A stretch of DNA of 64,000 nucleotides from Colwellia chukchiensis (GTDB taxonomy: Bacteria > Pseudomonadota > Gammaproteobacteria > Enterobacterales > Alteromonadaceae). The DNA lies in contig NZ_NBOC01000003.1 in the NCBI RefSeq assembly GCF_002104455.1, positions 62,001 to 126,000 on the forward strand, written 5' to 3'. Under the pieces are notes generated by a model. That model was not told the origin of the DNA and ran no database searches. It saw only the letters and a program-made list of their open reading frames with translations. The number at the start of each line of letters is the position of its first letter. Within the stretch, counting starts at the first letter, position 1. The translations under genes were made by a program, and so were the position numbers. Below, in pieces: positions 34,715 to 44,876 of the stretch.

Positions 34715-35704
34715 TTAGTCGTTATCAGCTATGCTTTCTGGTGGCCAATTTTCTAGGCGCATGCCCAGAGATAAGCCACGAGACGCCAAAACGTCTTTGA
34801 TTTCAGTTAAAGACTTCTTACCTAAATTAGGTGTTTTAAGAAGCTCAACCTCAGCACGCTGTACTAAATCGCCAATATATTGAATTGCTTCTGCTTTCAA
34901 ACAGTTTGCACTGCGAACAGTTAATTCAAGGTCATCAACAGGACGAAGCAAAATCGGATCAAACAGTGGTTTTTCCTCTTTTGGTTCGACTTCAGTTACA
35001 TCTCGAAGCTCAACAAACGCATCTAGCTGTTCAGCTAAAATTGTTGAAGCGCGACGAATTGCTTCTTCTGGATCTAACGTGCCGTTAGTTTCCATGTCTA
35101 AGACCAATTTGTCTAAATCTGTGCGTTGTTCTACACGCGCAGAGTCAACATCATAGGCAATTCTTACAACGGGACTGAATGAAGCATCAACTAACAAACG
35201 TCCGATTGCACGATCTTCTTCCTCGGCATCGCGTCGAGCTGAAGCAGGAACATAACCGCGTCCCATTTCAACCTTAATACGCATACTGATAGAGCCATCA
35301 CCTGTCAAATGACAGATTACATGATCTGGGTTTGCAATTTCTACATCACCATCATGTTGGATATCGCCTGCCGTTACAGGGCCTTCACCGGACTTAGTTA
35401 AGCTAAGAACAGCTTCATTTTTGCCTTCTAAACTTATAGCAAGTCCCTTAAGGTTTAACAGTATTTCAATGATGTCTTCTTGCACACCTTCTTTACTGCT
35501 GTATTCATGAAGTACACCGTCAATTTCAACTTCAGTTACAGCACAACCTGGCATTGAAGATAAAAGAATGCGGCGTAACGCATTACCTAAAGTGTGACCA
35601 AAACCACGTTCTAATGGCTCTAAAGTTACTTTAGCACGCGTGGTGCTAACAGTTTCGATATCAACCAATCGTGGTCTAAGGAATTCGGTTACTGACCCCT
35701 GCAT
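34715..35704 (-). CDS. rpoA: RNA polymerase alpha subunit
   Basis: A 329-residue alpha subunit, the same length as in E. coli. The N-terminal dimerisation domain (about 1-235) includes [23 protein letters not shown]-type conserved residues near 29-51. The flexible linker carries acidic residues near 240. The C-terminal domain contains the RSANCLKAE (about 265) and [13 protein letters not shown] (about 293) helices that bind UP-element DNA and activators. GAGGA lies just before the ATG. It sits between rpsD (24 bp) and rplQ (41 bp), the standard alpha operon order. Confidence 0.98.
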   Translation of the reverse strand: MQGSVTEFLRPRLVDIETVSTTRAKVTLEPLERGFGHTLGNALRRILLSSMPGCAVTEVEIDGVLHEYSSKEGVQEDIIEILLNLKGLAISLEGKNEAVLSLTKSGEGPVTAGDIQHDGDVEIANPDHVICHLTGDGSISMRIKVEMGRGYVPASARRDAEEEDRAIGRLLVDASFSPVVRIAYDVDSARVEQRTDLDKLVLDMETNGTLDPEEAIRRASTILAEQLDAFVELRDVTEVEPKEEKPLFDPILLRPVDDLELTVRSANCLKAEAIQYIGDLVQRAEVELLKTPNLGKKSLTEIKDVLASRGLSLGMRLENWPPESIADND

Positions 35705-35728
35705 TATGTCCTCTCTTAAAGTGCAACT

Positions 35729-36349
35729 TTACTTAGAGTAAAGTTCAACAATCAACTGTTCATTAATTTCGGCAGACAAGTCAGAACGATCAGGCACGCG
35801 TTTGAAAACGCCTTCAAGTTTTTTGTTATCTACTTCAACCCAAACTGGCTTCTCACGTTGCTCAGCTAACTCTAAAGCAGCGACGATGCGCGCTTGAGTT
35901 TTAGACTTTTCACGTACAGAAACAACATCTTCGGCTTTAACAGTGAAAGATGGAATATTAACAACAACACCGTTCACTACGATAGCTTTGTGGCTAACGA
36001 GTTGACGAGCTTCAGCGCGAGTGCTGGCATAGCCCATACGGTATACTACGTTATCAAGGCGCTTTTCTAAAAGTTGTAATAAGTTTTCACCAGTATTACC
36101 TTTTAGACGAGCCGCTTCTTTATAGTAGTTGCGGAATTGTTTTTCTAGGACGCCATATATACGACGAACTTTTTGTTTTTCACGAAGCTGAATACCGTAA
36201 TCAGATAAACGACCGCGACGGGCGCCGTGCTGACCTGGTATTGTTTCGATTTTACATTTAGTGTCAATTGCTCGAACACCGCTTTTAAGGAACAAATCTG
36301 TACCTTCGCGGCGGCTAAGCTTTAACTTAGGACCTAAATATCTAGCCAT
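35729..36349 (-). CDS. rpsD: 30S ribosomal protein S4
   Basis: A 206-residue primary 16S rRNA-binding protein and, in enterobacteria, the translational repressor of the alpha operon. The start [20 protein letters not shown] and the S4 RNA-binding domain ([24 protein letters not shown], about 97-120) are intact. GGAG stands 7 bases before the ATG. It follows rpsK after 32 bp. A hairpin in the leader upstream of rpsM (37206-37233) is a possible target for feedback by this protein. Confidence 0.97.
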   Translation of the reverse strand: MARYLGPKLKLSRREGTDLFLKSGVRAIDTKCKIETIPGQHGARRGRLSDYGIQLREKQKVRRIYGVLEKQFRNYYKEAARLKGNTGENLLQLLEKRLDNVVYRMGYASTRAEARQLVSHKAIVVNGVVVNIPSFTVKAEDVVSVREKSKTQARIVAALELAEQREKPVWVEVDNKKLEGVFKRVPDRSDLSAEINEQLIVELYSK

Positions 36350-36381
36350 TTTCTTTCTCCAACTATCCTAAAAAAGTACGA

Positions 36382-36771
36382 TTAAACGCGACGCTTCTTA
36401 GGAGGACGACAACCATTATGAGGAATCGGTGTTACGTCTGTAATGTTGGTGATTTTAAAACCAGCAGCATTTAAAGCACGGATTGCAGATTCACGACCTG
36501 GACCCGGACCTTTAACGAACACTTCAATATTCTTCAAGCCAAACTCTTGTGCTGCTTTACCAGCACGATCTGCCGCTACTTGCGCAGCAAATGGCGTAGA
36601 TTTACGTGAACCACGGAAACCTGAACCACCAGCAGTCGCCCAAGATAAGGCGTTACCTTGACGATCGGTAAGAGTTACGATTGTGTTGTTGAAAGAAGCA
36701 TGGATATGAGCCATGCCATCAGCAACTTGTTTTTTTACGCGTTTACGCGTACGTACAGGTGTTTTAGCCAT
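36382..36771 (-). CDS. rpsK: 30S ribosomal protein S11
   Basis: A 129-residue protein of the small-subunit platform. The conserved [19 protein letters not shown] (about 22-40) and the C-terminal [13 protein letters not shown] are present and the length equals that of E. coli. An AGAGGAA ribosome site is 7 bases before the ATG. The gap to rpsM is 13 bp and to rpsD 32 bp. The C-terminal Asn-Gly (about 118-119) is the site isomerised to isoaspartate in E. coli S11. Confidence 0.97.
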   Translation of the reverse strand: MAKTPVRTRKRVKKQVADGMAHIHASFNNTIVTLTDRQGNALSWATAGGSGFRGSRKSTPFAAQVAADRAGKAAQEFGLKNIEVFVKGPGPGRESAIRALNAAGFKITNITDVTPIPHNGCRPPKKRRV

Positions 36772-36784
36772 TGTCTAGTTCCTC

Positions 36785-37141
36785 TTACTTCTTAATTGGC
36801 TTACGAGGACCTTTACGGGTACGCGCATTTGTTTTAGTGCGTTGACCACGTAGAGGAAGACTGCGACGGTGACGAATGCCACGGAAACAACCTAAATCCA
36901 TAAGACGTTTAATGTTCATTGAAACTTCACGGCGTAAATCACCTTCTACGGTGTATTTATCCACTTCTGCACGAAGCAAATCAATTTGTGCTTCGTCCAA
37001 TTCACTGATCTTAGTTGACTCTGCAATACCAGTTGCTGCACAGATTGCTTTCGCACGTGTTGCACCGATACCGAAGATCGCAGTAATGGCGATTACTGCA
37101 TGCTTACGATCAGGGATGTTAATGCCAGCGATACGGGCCAC
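36785..37141 (-). CDS. rpsM: 30S ribosomal protein S13
   Basis: A 118-residue protein of the small-subunit head that touches the A and P sites and bridges to the large subunit. The start is GTG at 37141 ([11 protein letters not shown]): TAGGAG lies 8 bases before it. An ATG two codons earlier would touch that ribosome site. The tail [15 protein letters not shown] contacts P-site tRNA. It is first gene of the alpha operon, preceded by a 132-bp leader holding a TATAAT box and a hairpin. Confidence 0.95.
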   Translation of the reverse strand: MARIAGINIPDRKHAVIAITAIFGIGATRAKAICAATGIAESTKISELDEAQIDLLRAEVDKYTVEGDLRREVSMNIKRLMDLGCFRGIRHRRSLPLRGQRTKTNARTRKGPRKPIKK

Positions 37142-37205
37142 TAACACATCTCCTATTCTTAATTTAAAATTTGCCGGTTGAAAAGCCCGTTAGGATACTC
37201 AACCA

Positions 37206-37233
37206 GCCGCTTTTTTTTGCAAATCGAAGCGGC
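37206..37233 (-). promoter_or_regulatory. Leader hairpin before rpsM
   Basis: GCCGCTT and AAGCGGC arms pair across 14 bases, starting directly after the -10 box. On the minus strand an A-run lies inside the loop side. It could be an S4 feedback element, an RNA-stabilising 5' hairpin, or the remains of the rpmJ terminator. Confidence 0.45.
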
Positions 37234-37239
37234 ATTATA
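37234..37239 (-). promoter_or_regulatory. Promoter -10 box for the alpha operon
   Basis: TATAAT preceded by TG (CTGTATAAT) on the minus strand, about 93 bp before rpsM. No good -35 hexamer is present at 16-18 bp, but the sequence resembles the rpsJ -10 context CTGTATAATac further along. Confidence 0.55.
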
Positions 37240-37273
37240 CAGAGTTATCTGCATAATGCTACTGCTTAAAGAT

Positions 37274-37387
37274 TTAGCCTTGACGTTGTTTATGCTTTGG
37301 CTCTTCGCAAATTACACGAACAACACCAGCACGCTTAACAACTTTACAGTTACGACAAATCTTTTTTACGGATGCACGTACTTTCAT
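37274..37387 (-). CDS. rpmJ: 50S ribosomal protein L36
   Basis: A 37-residue protein ([15 protein letters not shown]...) read from ATG at 37387 to TAA at 37274. The zinc ligands of the C+ type are Cys11, Cys14, Cys27 and His32, so this is the zinc-binding form. The tail HKQRQG is conserved. It stabilises 23S rRNA near the L7/L12 stalk base. It lies 28 bp after secY, the usual end of the spc operon, and 132 bp before rpsM. Confidence 0.96.
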   Translation of the reverse strand: MKVRASVKKICRNCKVVKRAGVVRVICEEPKHKQRQG

Positions 37388-37415
37388 TTTATACTCCGTT
37401 ACCTAATGGCTCAGC

Positions 37416-38741
37416 CTAGCGGCCGTAACCCTTAAGGTTTGCTTTTTTAAGTACATTGTCATATTGATGAGACATCAAATGCGTTTGTACTTGTGCCATA
37501 AAATCCATTATCACAACTACAATAATAAGTAGTGATGTACCGCCAAAGTAAAAATTGACGTCCCATGCCATGATAATAAATTGAGGAACTAAACAGATAA
37601 AGGTGATGTACATCGCACCAGCTAAGGTTAAGCGAGTCATTACTTTATCGATATATTTAGACGTTTGCTCACCAGGACGAATCCCAGGAATAAACGCACC
37701 AGATTTTTTTAGGTTATCTGCTGTTTCACGCGGATTGAAAACAAGAGCCGTGTAAAAGAAACAGAAAAATATTATTGCCGCAGCAAGTAACATCACATAT
37801 AGCGGTTGACCTGGAGAAATAGCAATAGATACTTCTTGTAGGAAATCAGCCACCATACCGTCACCTTGTCCAAACCAGCTCGCAAGCGTGCCAGGGAACA
37901 AGATAATACTTGAGGCGAAAATTGGTGGAATAACACCTGCCATGTTTACTTTTAAGGGTAAATGCGTACTTTGCGCGGCAAACACCTTACGGCCTTGCTG
38001 ACGCTTAGCGTAGTTAACAACGATACGTCGTTGTCCACGCTCGACAAACACCACAAAGAAAGTCGTAGCAAATATAATCACGCCAATTAGCAATAATACT
38101 AATAAGTGCAATTCACCTTGACGCGCCGCTTCTGCTGTTTGACCAACAGCTGACGGCATACCAGCAACAATACCTGCAAATATTAAGATAGAAATACCAT
38201 TACCTATGCCGCGTTCAGTAATTTGTTCACCTAACCACATTAAAAACATGGTACCGGTAACTAAACTTACCACTGCCGCAAAGTAGAAACCAAAACCTGC
38301 GTCCATCACTAGACCCGGCATCATTCCTGGTAAACTTCTTGCAATTGCAATTGATTGTACTGTCGCTAGTACTAACGTACCGTAGCGAGTATATTGACTG
38401 ATCTTACGACGTCCTGCTTCACCTTCTTTTTTCAATTCCGCCATTGCTGGGTGCATGACCGTAAGCAATTGCATTATGATTGAAGCTGAAATGTACGGCA
38501 TAATACCTAGCGCCAACACAGAGGCTCGCTCAAGCGCACCACCGGAGAACATGTTAAACATTTCTACAATGGTGCCCTTTTGTTGTTCAAACAACTGAGC
38601 TAATACAGCGGCGTCAATACCAGGGATTGGCACAAATGTTCCCAAACGAAGCACAACTAACGCTCCGAATACAAACCATAACCTTTGTTTAAGCTCAGAC
38701 AGTCCGCCTTGCGCTTTATTATCCATTCCTGGTGTAGCCAT
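37416..38741 (-). CDS. secY: Protein translocase subunit SecY
   Basis: A 441-residue channel of the Sec translocon with ten membrane helices. [20 protein letters not shown] near the plug region, GERGIGNG-type and [11 protein letters not shown] (about 239) cytoplasmic loops, and the C-terminal LKGYGR are as in E. coli. GAGGA precedes the ATG. It is placed after rplO (6 bp) and before rpmJ in the spc operon. All exported EPS-locus proteins with signal peptides depend on it. Confidence 0.97.
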   Translation of the reverse strand: MATPGMDNKAQGGLSELKQRLWFVFGALVVLRLGTFVPIPGIDAAVLAQLFEQQKGTIVEMFNMFSGGALERASVLALGIMPYISASIIMQLLTVMHPAMAELKKEGEAGRRKISQYTRYGTLVLATVQSIAIARSLPGMMPGLVMDAGFGFYFAAVVSLVTGTMFLMWLGEQITERGIGNGISILIFAGIVAGMPSAVGQTAEAARQGELHLLVLLLIGVIIFATTFFVVFVERGQRRIVVNYAKRQQGRKVFAAQSTHLPLKVNMAGVIPPIFASSIILFPGTLASWFGQGDGMVADFLQEVSIAISPGQPLYVMLLAAAIIFFCFFYTALVFNPRETADNLKKSGAFIPGIRPGEQTSKYIDKVMTRLTLAGAMYITFICLVPQFIIMAWDVNFYFGGTSLLIIVVVIMDFMAQVQTHLMSHQYDNVLKKANLKGYGR

Positions 38742-38747
38742 TGTGTA

Positions 38748-39182
38748 CTATTCCTCGATTTTTCCGCCAGCAGCTTCAATAGCCGCACGTGCACCTTTAG
38801 TAACACCTAAACCACGTACTGTAATTGGACGAGTAATTTCACCAGAAAGCATGACTTTTACCGACACTATGTTACGTGTAATTAAGTTTGCATCTTTAAG
38901 GGCAAAGATATCGACAACATCACCAGTGATGTTGTTTAGTTCACTTAAACGTACTTCAGCGCGAACTAAAGATTTACGTGAAGTGAAACCAAACTTAGGT
39001 AAACGTTGTTTCAATGGCATTTGACCGCCTTCGAAACCTGGACGTACACTACCGCCAGAACGAGACTTCTGACCTTTGTGACCACGACCACCTGTTTTAC
39101 CTATGCCAGAACCAATACCACGACCACAGCGTTTCTTGGCTTTCTTAGCACCTGGTGCAGGAGATAAAGTATTTAAATGCAT
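38748..39182 (-). CDS. rplO: 50S ribosomal protein L15
   Basis: A 144-residue large-subunit protein important late in assembly. The glycine- and arginine-rich N-terminal extension ([21 protein letters not shown], about 18-38) threads into 23S rRNA, and the globular part follows from about residue 75. GGAGG stands 7 bases before the ATG. The ATG is 2 bp after the rpmD stop and secY begins 6 bp after its own stop, so translation is probably coupled. Confidence 0.97.
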   Translation of the reverse strand: MHLNTLSPAPGAKKAKKRCGRGIGSGIGKTGGRGHKGQKSRSGGSVRPGFEGGQMPLKQRLPKFGFTSRKSLVRAEVRLSELNNITGDVVDIFALKDANLITRNIVSVKVMLSGEITRPITVRGLGVTKGARAAIEAAGGKIEE

Positions 39183-39184
39183 AA

Positions 39185-39364
39185 TTAATCCTCCACCTTA
39201 ATCATATAAGATACTTGATTGATCATACCGCGTACAGATGGAGTATCTTCTAACTCTACTGTATGACGAATACGACGTAAACCAAGGCCTTTTAAAGTAG
39301 CTCTATGCTTCGGTAAACGACCAATAGAACTTTTTAACTGAGTTATTTTAACTGTTTTAGCCAT
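39185..39364 (-). CDS. rpmD: 50S ribosomal protein L30
   Basis: A 59-residue protein starting [16 protein letters not shown] at 39364. A TTG two codons earlier is in frame, but the ATG fits the family. The short bacterial form, with [15 protein letters not shown] in the middle, is complete. It sits 6 bp after rpsE and 2 bp before rplO. L30 is near the 5S rRNA region of the large subunit and is dispensable in some bacteria. Confidence 0.95.
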   Translation of the reverse strand: MAKTVKITQLKSSIGRLPKHRATLKGLGLRRIRHTVELEDTPSVRGMINQVSYMIKVED

Positions 39365-39370
39365 GCTCAA

Positions 39371-39880
39371 TTACCCCAAAATATCTGAAACGCTTTTGCC
39401 ACGTTTAGCTGCAACAGCTTCTGGCGAATGCATATTCGCTAAAGCTGAAACAGTAGCGCGAACTACGTTTATTGGGTTAGTAGAACCGTATGCTTTTGAC
39501 AATACGTTCTGAACGCCTGCCACTTCAAGTACGGCACGCATTGCACCACCGGCAATAATACCTGTACCTTCAGAAGCTGGTTGCATGAAAACTTTAGAAC
39601 CAGAGTGCTTGCCTTTGATAGCATGCTGAAGAGTCGTACCCTTCAAATCTACGGTTACTAAGTTACGACGCGCTTTTTCCATTGCTTTTTGGATTGCAGC
39701 AGGCACTTCACGTGCTTTACCGTAACCAAAACCAACGCGGCCAGCACCATCACCAACGACGGTTAATGCTGTAAAACTGAAAATACGACCACCTTTAACC
39801 ACTTTTGAAACACGGTTAACTGCGATTAGCTTTTCAGCCATATCACTTTGTTGTGAGTTTTCTTGATTATGATTAGCCAT
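39371..39880 (-). CDS. rpsE: 30S ribosomal protein S5
   Basis: A 169-residue small-subunit protein that contributes to decoding accuracy and, in E. coli, to spectinomycin sensitivity. The start is ATG at 39880 with AGGGG 6 bases before; the frame opens two codons earlier at a TTG. An unusual hydrophilic N-terminal stretch ([12 protein letters not shown]) precedes the normal [20 protein letters not shown]. The loop [19 protein letters not shown] and the [15 protein letters not shown] segment are conserved. It overlaps nothing and lies 9 bp after rplR. Confidence 0.95.
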   Translation of the reverse strand: MANHNQENSQQSDMAEKLIAVNRVSKVVKGGRIFSFTALTVVGDGAGRVGFGYGKAREVPAAIQKAMEKARRNLVTVDLKGTTLQHAIKGKHSGSKVFMQPASEGTGIIAGGAMRAVLEVAGVQNVLSKAYGSTNPINVVRATVSALANMHSPEAVAAKRGKSVSDILG

Positions 39881-39889
39881 TATCAACCC

Positions 39890-40243
39890 CTAAAACTGAA
39901 GACCAGCTTCACGAGCTGCATCTGCTAACGCTTTCACGCGACCATGGTAACGGAAACCTGAACGGTCAAAAGCAACACTAGTGATGCCTTTCGCCACTGC
40001 ACGTTCTGCAATCGCTTTACCTACAGCCGTAGCTGCTTCAACGTTACCTGTTTTTTCTAACTGAGCACGAACTTCTTTGTCTAAAGTAGACGCAGTTGCG
40101 ATCACTTCAGAACCTGTTGGTGCAATCAATTGCGCGTAAATATGACGAGGAGTACGGAATACAACTAAACGATTCGCACCCAACTCGCTGATTTTTGCAC
40201 GAGCGCGTTTAGCGCGGCGCAAACGAGATGTTTTCTTATCCAT
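39890..40243 (-). CDS. rplR: 50S ribosomal protein L18
   Basis: A 117-residue 5S rRNA-binding protein, the same length as in E. coli. The basic N-terminal tail ([18 protein letters not shown]) and the C-terminal [24 protein letters not shown] are conserved. AGGG lies 7 bases before the ATG. The neighbours are rplF (9 bp upstream) and rpsE (9 bp downstream). Confidence 0.97.
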   Translation of the reverse strand: MDKKTSRLRRAKRARAKISELGANRLVVFRTPRHIYAQLIAPTGSEVIATASTLDKEVRAQLEKTGNVEAATAVGKAIAERAVAKGITSVAFDRSGFRYHGRVKALADAAREAGLQF

Positions 40244-40252
40244 AGTATTACC

Positions 40253-40786
40253 CTACTTCTTCTTAGCTTCTTTACGACGGATATTCTCATCGCTATAACG
40301 AATACCTTTACCTTTATAAGGCTCTGGCTTACGGTAAGCGCGAATATTCGCAGCAGTTTGACCGACCAAATGTTTATCAGTACCTTTCAGTACGATTTCA
40401 GTTTGGCTAGGAGTTTCAACAGTAATTCCTTCAGGAATTGCGTGGTCTACCGGATGTGAAAAGCCTAAAGATAAGTTTAAGTTCTTACCTGCAGCTTTAG
40501 CACGGTAACCAACACCGTTTAACAATAATTTCTTTTCAAAACCTTTACTAACACCTTCAACCATATTATTGATCAAAGCACGTGCAGTACCGGCTTGAGC
40601 CCATGCGCCTTTTGCGCCTTCTACGATATTAGTGATGATGTTGTTTTCTTCTTGAGAAACAACCACATCGCTATGAATCGTACGAGACAACTCGCCTAAT
40701 GGACCTTTAACTTTAATGTCTTGACCTGATAACGTAATAGTAACGCCAGCAGGGATTGCGACAGGTGCTTTTGCAACACGAGACAT
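40253..40786 (-). CDS. rplF: 50S ribosomal protein L6
   Basis: A 177-residue protein with two similar RNA-binding domains (about 1-80 and 82-175), at the factor-binding side of the large subunit near the sarcin-ricin loop. [13 protein letters not shown] at the start and the tail [25 protein letters not shown] are conserved. GGGAG precedes the ATG. It lies 12 bp after rpsH and 9 bp before rplR. Confidence 0.97.
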   Translation of the reverse strand: MSRVAKAPVAIPAGVTITLSGQDIKVKGPLGELSRTIHSDVVVSQEENNIITNIVEGAKGAWAQAGTARALINNMVEGVSKGFEKKLLLNGVGYRAKAAGKNLNLSLGFSHPVDHAIPEGITVETPSQTEIVLKGTDKHLVGQTAANIRAYRKPEPYKGKGIRYSDENIRRKEAKKK

Positions 40787-40798
40787 AATTCTGCTCCC

Positions 40799-41188
40799 TT
40801 ACTCTACGAAACCAAGAACTTCACCGCCAAGACCCGCATTGCGAGCGGCGCGATCAGTCATTAGACCTTTTGAGGTAGAAATAATAGCAATACCCATACC
40901 TGCTAATACTTTAGGAAGCTCTTGAGCACCTTTGTATACGCGAAGACCTGGACGTGAAACACGTTTGATTGTTTCGATTACTTCTTTACCTTCGAAATAT
41001 TTCAATTCCACAGTTAAAACTGGCTTAGCGCCTTCTGCAACTGAGAAATCTGAAATGTAACCTTCTTCTTTAAGCAAGTTGGCAATTGCAACTTTTACCT
41101 TCGAAGATGGCATTTGTACTGCAGTCTTTGCTGCAGTTTGACCGTTGCGGATGCGTGTAAACATGTCCGCGATAGGATCAGTCATCAT
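40799..41188 (-). CDS. rpsH: 30S ribosomal protein S8
   Basis: A primary 16S rRNA-binding protein of 129 residues from the chosen ATG at 41188 ([17 protein letters not shown]). An ATG two codons upstream (41194) is too close to the GGGAG site (3 bases), whereas 41188 is 9 bases away. The C-terminal [20 protein letters not shown] is conserved. In enterobacteria S8 also represses spc operon translation at rplE; the same may apply here, but I could not identify the site. Confidence 0.94.
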   Translation of the reverse strand: MMTDPIADMFTRIRNGQTAAKTAVQMPSSKVKVAIANLLKEEGYISDFSVAEGAKPVLTVELKYFEGKEVIETIKRVSRPGLRVYKGAQELPKVLAGMGIAIISTSKGLMTDRAARNAGLGGEVLGFVE

Positions 41189-41207
41189 AACCATTTACTC
41201 CCGTGAA

Positions 41208-41513
41208 TTACCAACTAGCTTTCTTAAGACCTGGAACTTCACCACGCATAGTTGCTTCACGCAACTTGATTCGGCTTAAACCGAATTTACGTAAGAATCC
41301 ATGCGGACGGCCAGTAATGTTACAACGGTTACGTTGACGACTACGACTCGAATCACGAGGTAAACTTTGAAGTTTCAATACTGCATCCCAACGTTCTTCA
41401 TCTGAAGAATCTACACCTGAGATGATAGCTTTTAGTGCACGGCGTTTTTCTGCATATTGTGCAACTAATTTGGTTCTTTTTGCTTCACGAGCTTTCATTG
41501 ACGATTTAGCCAT
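41208..41513 (-). CDS. rpsN: 30S ribosomal protein S14 (zinc-independent form)
   Basis: A 101-residue S14 of the long, C-minus type: the CxxC pairs of the zinc form are absent. [21 protein letters not shown] opens the protein, and [20 protein letters not shown] (about 62-82) is the conserved core. It binds the 16S head region near S3 and S10. It starts 4 bp after the rplE stop, with AAGGTG as ribosome site inside the end of rplE. Confidence 0.97.
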   Translation of the reverse strand: MAKSSMKAREAKRTKLVAQYAEKRRALKAIISGVDSSDEERWDAVLKLQSLPRDSSRSRQRNRCNITGRPHGFLRKFGLSRIKLREATMRGEVPGLKKASW

Positions 41514-41517
41514 AACT

Positions 41518-42063
41518 CTACACCTTCTTCTTAAATGGGAAGTTAAAGGCAGTCAACAACGCGTGACCTTCTTCATTATTCTTCGCACTAGTAGTGATAG
41601 TGATATCCATGCCACGAATTTTATCGATTTTATCGTAATCGATTTCCGGGAAGATGATTTGCTCACGTACGCCCATGCTGTAGTTACCACGACCATCGAA
41701 TGACTTAGGATTCAAGCCACGGAAATCGCGGATACGTGGAATTGAAATAGAGATTAAACGCTCTAAAAATTCCCACATACGTTCGCCACGTAGAGTTACC
41801 TTTGTGCCTATAGGATAGCCTTCACGAATTTTGAAGCCCGCAACTGATTTGCGTGCAACTGTCGTGACCGGCTTTTGACCTGAGATTGCAGTAAGATCAT
41901 TTGTGGCGTGTTCTAATACTTTTTTATCAGCAATAGCTTCACCAACACCCATGTTAAGGGTGATCTTTTCAATCCGAGGGACTTGCATGACACTTTTGTA
42001 TTCAAACTTCTTTTGAAGTTCTGCAACAATTGTATCTTTGTAAAAATCATGCAGTTTCGCCAT
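41518..42063 (-). CDS. rplE: 50S ribosomal protein L5
   Basis: A 181-residue 5S rRNA-binding protein at the central protuberance, two residues longer than in E. coli. [18 protein letters not shown] (about 25-42) and [21 protein letters not shown] (about 152-172) are conserved. GGAG stands 6 bases before the ATG. It lies 12 bp after rplX and 4 bp before rpsN. In E. coli the start of this gene carries the S8 operator. Confidence 0.97.
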   Translation of the reverse strand: MAKLHDFYKDTIVAELQKKFEYKSVMQVPRIEKITLNMGVGEAIADKKVLEHATNDLTAISGQKPVTTVARKSVAGFKIREGYPIGTKVTLRGERMWEFLERLISISIPRIRDFRGLNPKSFDGRGNYSMGVREQIIFPEIDYDKIDKIRGMDITITTSAKNNEEGHALLTAFNFPFKKKV

Positions 42064-42075
42064 CGTTTACTCCAA

Positions 42076-42390
42076 TTAAATTAATTCGTTATTAGATTTG
42101 AAAAAACGTACTTTTTTGCCGTCTTCAATTCTAAAACCAACACGATCTGCTTTACCCGTAGCAGGGTTAACAATCGCAACGTTGGATACATTTAAAGGCG
42201 CTTCTTTCTCAACAATGCCACCAGGCTGCTGTAACTGAGGTACAGGCTTAGTGTGCTTTTTGATCAAGTTGATACCTTCAACAAATACTTTGCTTTCTTC
42301 AACAAGCACTTTGGTTACTTTACCAGTTTTGCCCTTGTCTTTGCCCGCAAGTATAATTACTTCATCATCACGACGAATCTTAGATGCCAT
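42076..42390 (-). CDS. rplX: 50S ribosomal protein L24
   Basis: A 104-residue assembly-initiating protein with an N-terminal KOW domain ([18 protein letters not shown], about 7-24). The tail [15 protein letters not shown] replaces the usual ending and lacks zinc residues. AAGGAG stands before the ATG. It lies 12 bp after rplN and 12 bp before rplE. It binds the 5' domain of 23S rRNA near the exit tunnel. Confidence 0.97.
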   Translation of the reverse strand: MASKIRRDDEVIILAGKDKGKTGKVTKVLVEESKVFVEGINLIKKHTKPVPQLQQPGGIVEKEAPLNVSNVAIVNPATGKADRVGFRIEDGKKVRFFKSNNELI

Positions 42391-42402
42391 TATCGTGACT
42401 CC

Positions 42403-42771
42403 TTATAGTACTTCTGGCGCAAGTGATACGATTTTCATAAATTTCTCATTACGAAGTTCGCGAGTCACAGGACCGAAAATACGAGTACCAATTGGTTGTA
42501 AGTTAGCATTTAACATTACAGCCGCGTTTTCATCGAAACGGATAGTAGAACCATCTGAACGACGAACACCTTTCTTAGTGCGCACCACTACTGCAGTAAG
42601 AACATCACCTTTTTTAACCTTGCCGCGAGGATTTGATTCCTTTACTGCAATTTTAATGATGTCACCAATGCGTGCGTAGCGACGGTGCGAACCACCAAGA
42701 ACCTTTATACATTGTACACGTCGAGCGCCGCTGTTATCAGCTACGTTCAATTGTGATTGCATTTGGATCAT
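42403..42771 (-). CDS. rplN: 50S ribosomal protein L14
   Basis: A 122-residue protein starting [20 protein letters not shown] at 42771; the open frame extends 15 codons upstream but lacks family similarity there. GGAG lies 9 bases before the chosen [22 protein letters not shown] (about 53-71) is conserved. L14 sits at the subunit interface, forms bridge B8 and binds ribosome-silencing factors. It is the first gene of the spc operon, with a promoter box about 105 bp upstream. Confidence 0.96.
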   Translation of the reverse strand: MIQMQSQLNVADNSGARRVQCIKVLGGSHRRYARIGDIIKIAVKESNPRGKVKKGDVLTAVVVRTKKGVRRSDGSTIRFDENAAVMLNANLQPIGTRIFGPVTRELRNEKFMKIVSLAPEVL

Positions 42772-42875
42772 TAAATATGTCTCCGCTAAATTATCTTTAT
42801 AAAAGATTAAATTCAAGGCCAGAAATTTGACCCGTCACTGCCTTTTAAATCCCGCTCACAACGAACGGGCGCGAG

Positions 42876-42881
42876 ATTATA
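42876..42881 (-). promoter_or_regulatory. Extended -10 promoter for the spc operon
   Basis: TGTTATAAT on the minus strand (box 42881-42876) is a textbook extended -10 element, about 105 bp before rplN. A poor -35 is compensated by the TG motif. Confidence 0.65.
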
Positions 42882-43238
42882 ACACCAGTGAAATAAAAGT
42901 GATACTTTATTTAGCTAAAAAATAACCAGTGTTTAAAATTAACTCGGTTAGCTTGCTAGAACACTCAAAAAACACGCTGGGTGAACGAAGACACAGAGTA
43001 TAGATTGGGCCGGATTATTTAATATCAAGCGCAAGCAATGTTTCACCGTGCAGACAAAGGTTTATATACGATGTTATTGGGATATTGCCGATAAAGGCTA
43101 TTTAAAGCTTCTAAATTAAGGCTGCTATAGCTTTTGATTACTTATCCCATGGTACGCAATACAAGTTGCTGATAGCACTCGCGATAATTAAAAATAGCTG
43201 TGCCAGCAGCGATAAACACGCTACTGATTTACACCTAT
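42882..43238. other. Gap between S10 and spc operons, no gene seen
   Basis: About 357 bp without a credible coding frame between the rpsQ terminator and the spc -10 box. It is AT-rich, with no recognised repeat, tRNA or mobile-element end. Confidence 0.5.
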
Positions 43239-43268
43239 AAAAAAGGCCCTGCTAATGCAGGGCCTTTT
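43239..43268 (-). terminator. Terminator of the S10 operon
   Basis: Arms AAAAGGCCCTGC (43241-43252) and GCAGGGCCTTTT (43257-43268) with a TAAT loop. On the minus strand the stem is followed by a U-run. It lies 31 bp after the rpsQ stop and separates S10 from spc transcription. Confidence 0.88.
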
Positions 43269-43299
43269 CAATGTATAGATTGTGAATTAGATTCAGCGC

Positions 43300-43551
43300 T
43301 TACGCTTTCTCTAATACGCTTACCAAGGTCCAAGATTTAGACTTAGAAATTGGTGCACATTCACGAATAGATACAAAATCACCTGTGTTGCACTGGTTAG
43401 TTTCATCATGCGCTTTCAACTTAGTTGAGCGCGTCATGTACTTACCGTACATTGGGTGCTTAACACGACGTTCGATCAGGACAGTGATAGACTTATCCAT
43501 TTTGTCACTGACGACACGACCTTGTAGTGTACGAATTTTTGCTTCGCTCAT
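43300..43551 (-). CDS. rpsQ: 30S ribosomal protein S17
   Basis: An 83-residue OB-fold protein, a primary 16S rRNA binder. [27 protein letters not shown] (about 7-33) and [20 protein letters not shown] (about 57-76) are conserved. Its ATG shares one base with the rpmC stop (TAATG), so translation is coupled. It is last in the S10 operon and is followed by the terminator at 43239-43268. Confidence 0.97.
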   Translation of the reverse strand: MSEAKIRTLQGRVVSDKMDKSITVLIERRVKHPMYGKYMTRSTKLKAHDETNQCNTGDFVSIRECAPISKSKSWTLVSVLEKA

Positions 43552-43742
43552 TACTTACCTGCCTTTTCAGTTATGATAGTCTTCACACGCGCGATATTAC
43601 GGCGTACTTGTTTTAGCAAATGAGTTTGTGCTAATTGGCCTGTGCTTGCTTGCATGCGATAGTTAAACTGTTCGCGTAACAACTCAAGCAATTCAGCGTT
43701 TAGCTCTTCAATGCTTTTTTCTTTCAATTCGCTTGCTTTCAT
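43551..43742 (-). CDS. rpmC: 50S ribosomal protein L29
   Basis: A 63-residue two-helix protein ([21 protein letters not shown]) near the exit tunnel, part of the docking site for trigger factor and SRP together with L23. The length equals that of E. coli. Its start overlaps the rplP stop by one base and its stop overlaps the rpsQ start by one base, a chain of TAATG junctions that couples three genes. Confidence 0.97.
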   Translation of the reverse strand: MKASELKEKSIEELNAELLELLREQFNYRMQASTGQLAQTHLLKQVRRNIARVKTIITEKAGK

Positions 43743-44155
43743 TACATCACCGTTCTAGTTACGAAAGTGGTTTTGAAAGGAAGTTTTGCTGCTGCTAAAG
43801 CAAATGCTTCACGAGCAATCTCTTCCGAAACACCTTCCATTTCATAAAGAACACGACCAGGTAGAATTTGACATACCCAATATTCCACTGAACCTTTACC
43901 TTTACCCATACGAACCTCAAGAGGTTTCTTAGTAATTGGCTTATCAGGGAATACACGGATCCAGATTTTACCTTGACGCTTCACGTGACGAGTCATTGCT
44001 CGACGAGCCGCTTCAATTTGACGCGCAGTCATACGACCACGTTCCATTGATTTTAACCCGAAAGTACCGAAGCTAACGGCGCTACCAGTGTGTGCAAGAC
44101 CACGGTTACGCAGTTTAAATTGCTTACGGAATTTAGTACGTTTTGGTTGTAACAT
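43742..44155 (-). CDS. rplP: 50S ribosomal protein L16
   Basis: A 137-residue protein close to the peptidyl-transferase centre and the A-site tRNA elbow. [19 protein letters not shown] and [24 protein letters not shown] (about 82-105) are conserved. Arg81 in the EVRMGKGKG block corresponds to the hydroxylated arginine of E. coli, provided a YcfD-like enzyme exists. It lies 11 bp after rpsC and shares one base with rpmC. Confidence 0.97.
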   Translation of the reverse strand: MLQPKRTKFRKQFKLRNRGLAHTGSAVSFGTFGLKSMERGRMTARQIEAARRAMTRHVKRQGKIWIRVFPDKPITKKPLEVRMGKGKGSVEYWVCQILPGRVLYEMEGVSEEIAREAFALAAAKLPFKTTFVTRTVM

Positions 44156-44166
44156 AACTTATTCCT

Positions 44167-44865
44167 CTACTTACTGGTCTTGCGGTTAGATTTTCTTTTC
44201 GGCTTAGCTGCTGGTTGCTCAGCTTGTAATGGCATGTTGCCAATTACTTCACCTTTAAAGATCCACACTTTGATACCGATAACACCGTAAGTGGTATCAG
44301 CACGCGCAATTGAGTAATCAATATCAGCACGTAAAGTGTGTAATGGAACACGACCTTCACGGTACCATTCAGAACGTGCAATATCTGCACCGCCTAAACG
44401 ACCACTCACTTCAACTTTAATACCTTTAGCACCTAAACGCATGGCGTTTTGAACAGCACGCTTCATGGCACGACGGAACATTACGCGACGCTCTAATTGG
44501 CTAGCAATGCTGTCAGCAACAAGCTGCGAATCCATTTCTGGCTTACGTACTTCAGCGATGTTGATTTGAGCAGGAACACCAGCAATTTTTGAAACCGCTA
44601 AACGTAACTTTTCTACGTCTTCGCCTTTCTTACCGATAACTACACCCGGACGAGCCGTGTGGATAGTTACGCGGATAGATTTAGCTGGACGCTCAATTAC
44701 GATTTTTGATAATGATGCACGCTTAAGCTTTTCAGATAAGTATTCACGAACCAAATGGTCACCGTGTAAGTTATCTGCGAAATCTTTGCTACTTGCAAAC
44801 CAAGTAGACGCGAAAGGTTTCGTGATACCTAAGCGAATACCATTTGGATGGACTTTTTGACCCAT
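44167..44865 (-). CDS. rpsC: 30S ribosomal protein S3
   Basis: A 232-residue protein at the mRNA entry tunnel. [22 protein letters not shown], the KH-domain GxxG ([11 protein letters not shown], about 74-84) and [25 protein letters not shown]-type residues (about 155-179) are conserved. The tail, rich in Gln/Ala/Lys ([19 protein letters not shown]), is lineage-specific. It lies 11 bp after rplV. Confidence 0.97.
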   Translation of the reverse strand: MGQKVHPNGIRLGITKPFASTWFASSKDFADNLHGDHLVREYLSEKLKRASLSKIVIERPAKSIRVTIHTARPGVVIGKKGEDVEKLRLAVSKIAGVPAQINIAEVRKPEMDSQLVADSIASQLERRVMFRRAMKRAVQNAMRLGAKGIKVEVSGRLGGADIARSEWYREGRVPLHTLRADIDYSIARADTTYGVIGIKVWIFKGEVIGNMPLQAEQPAAKPKRKSNRKTSK

Positions 44866-44876
44866 TCTAATATCTC

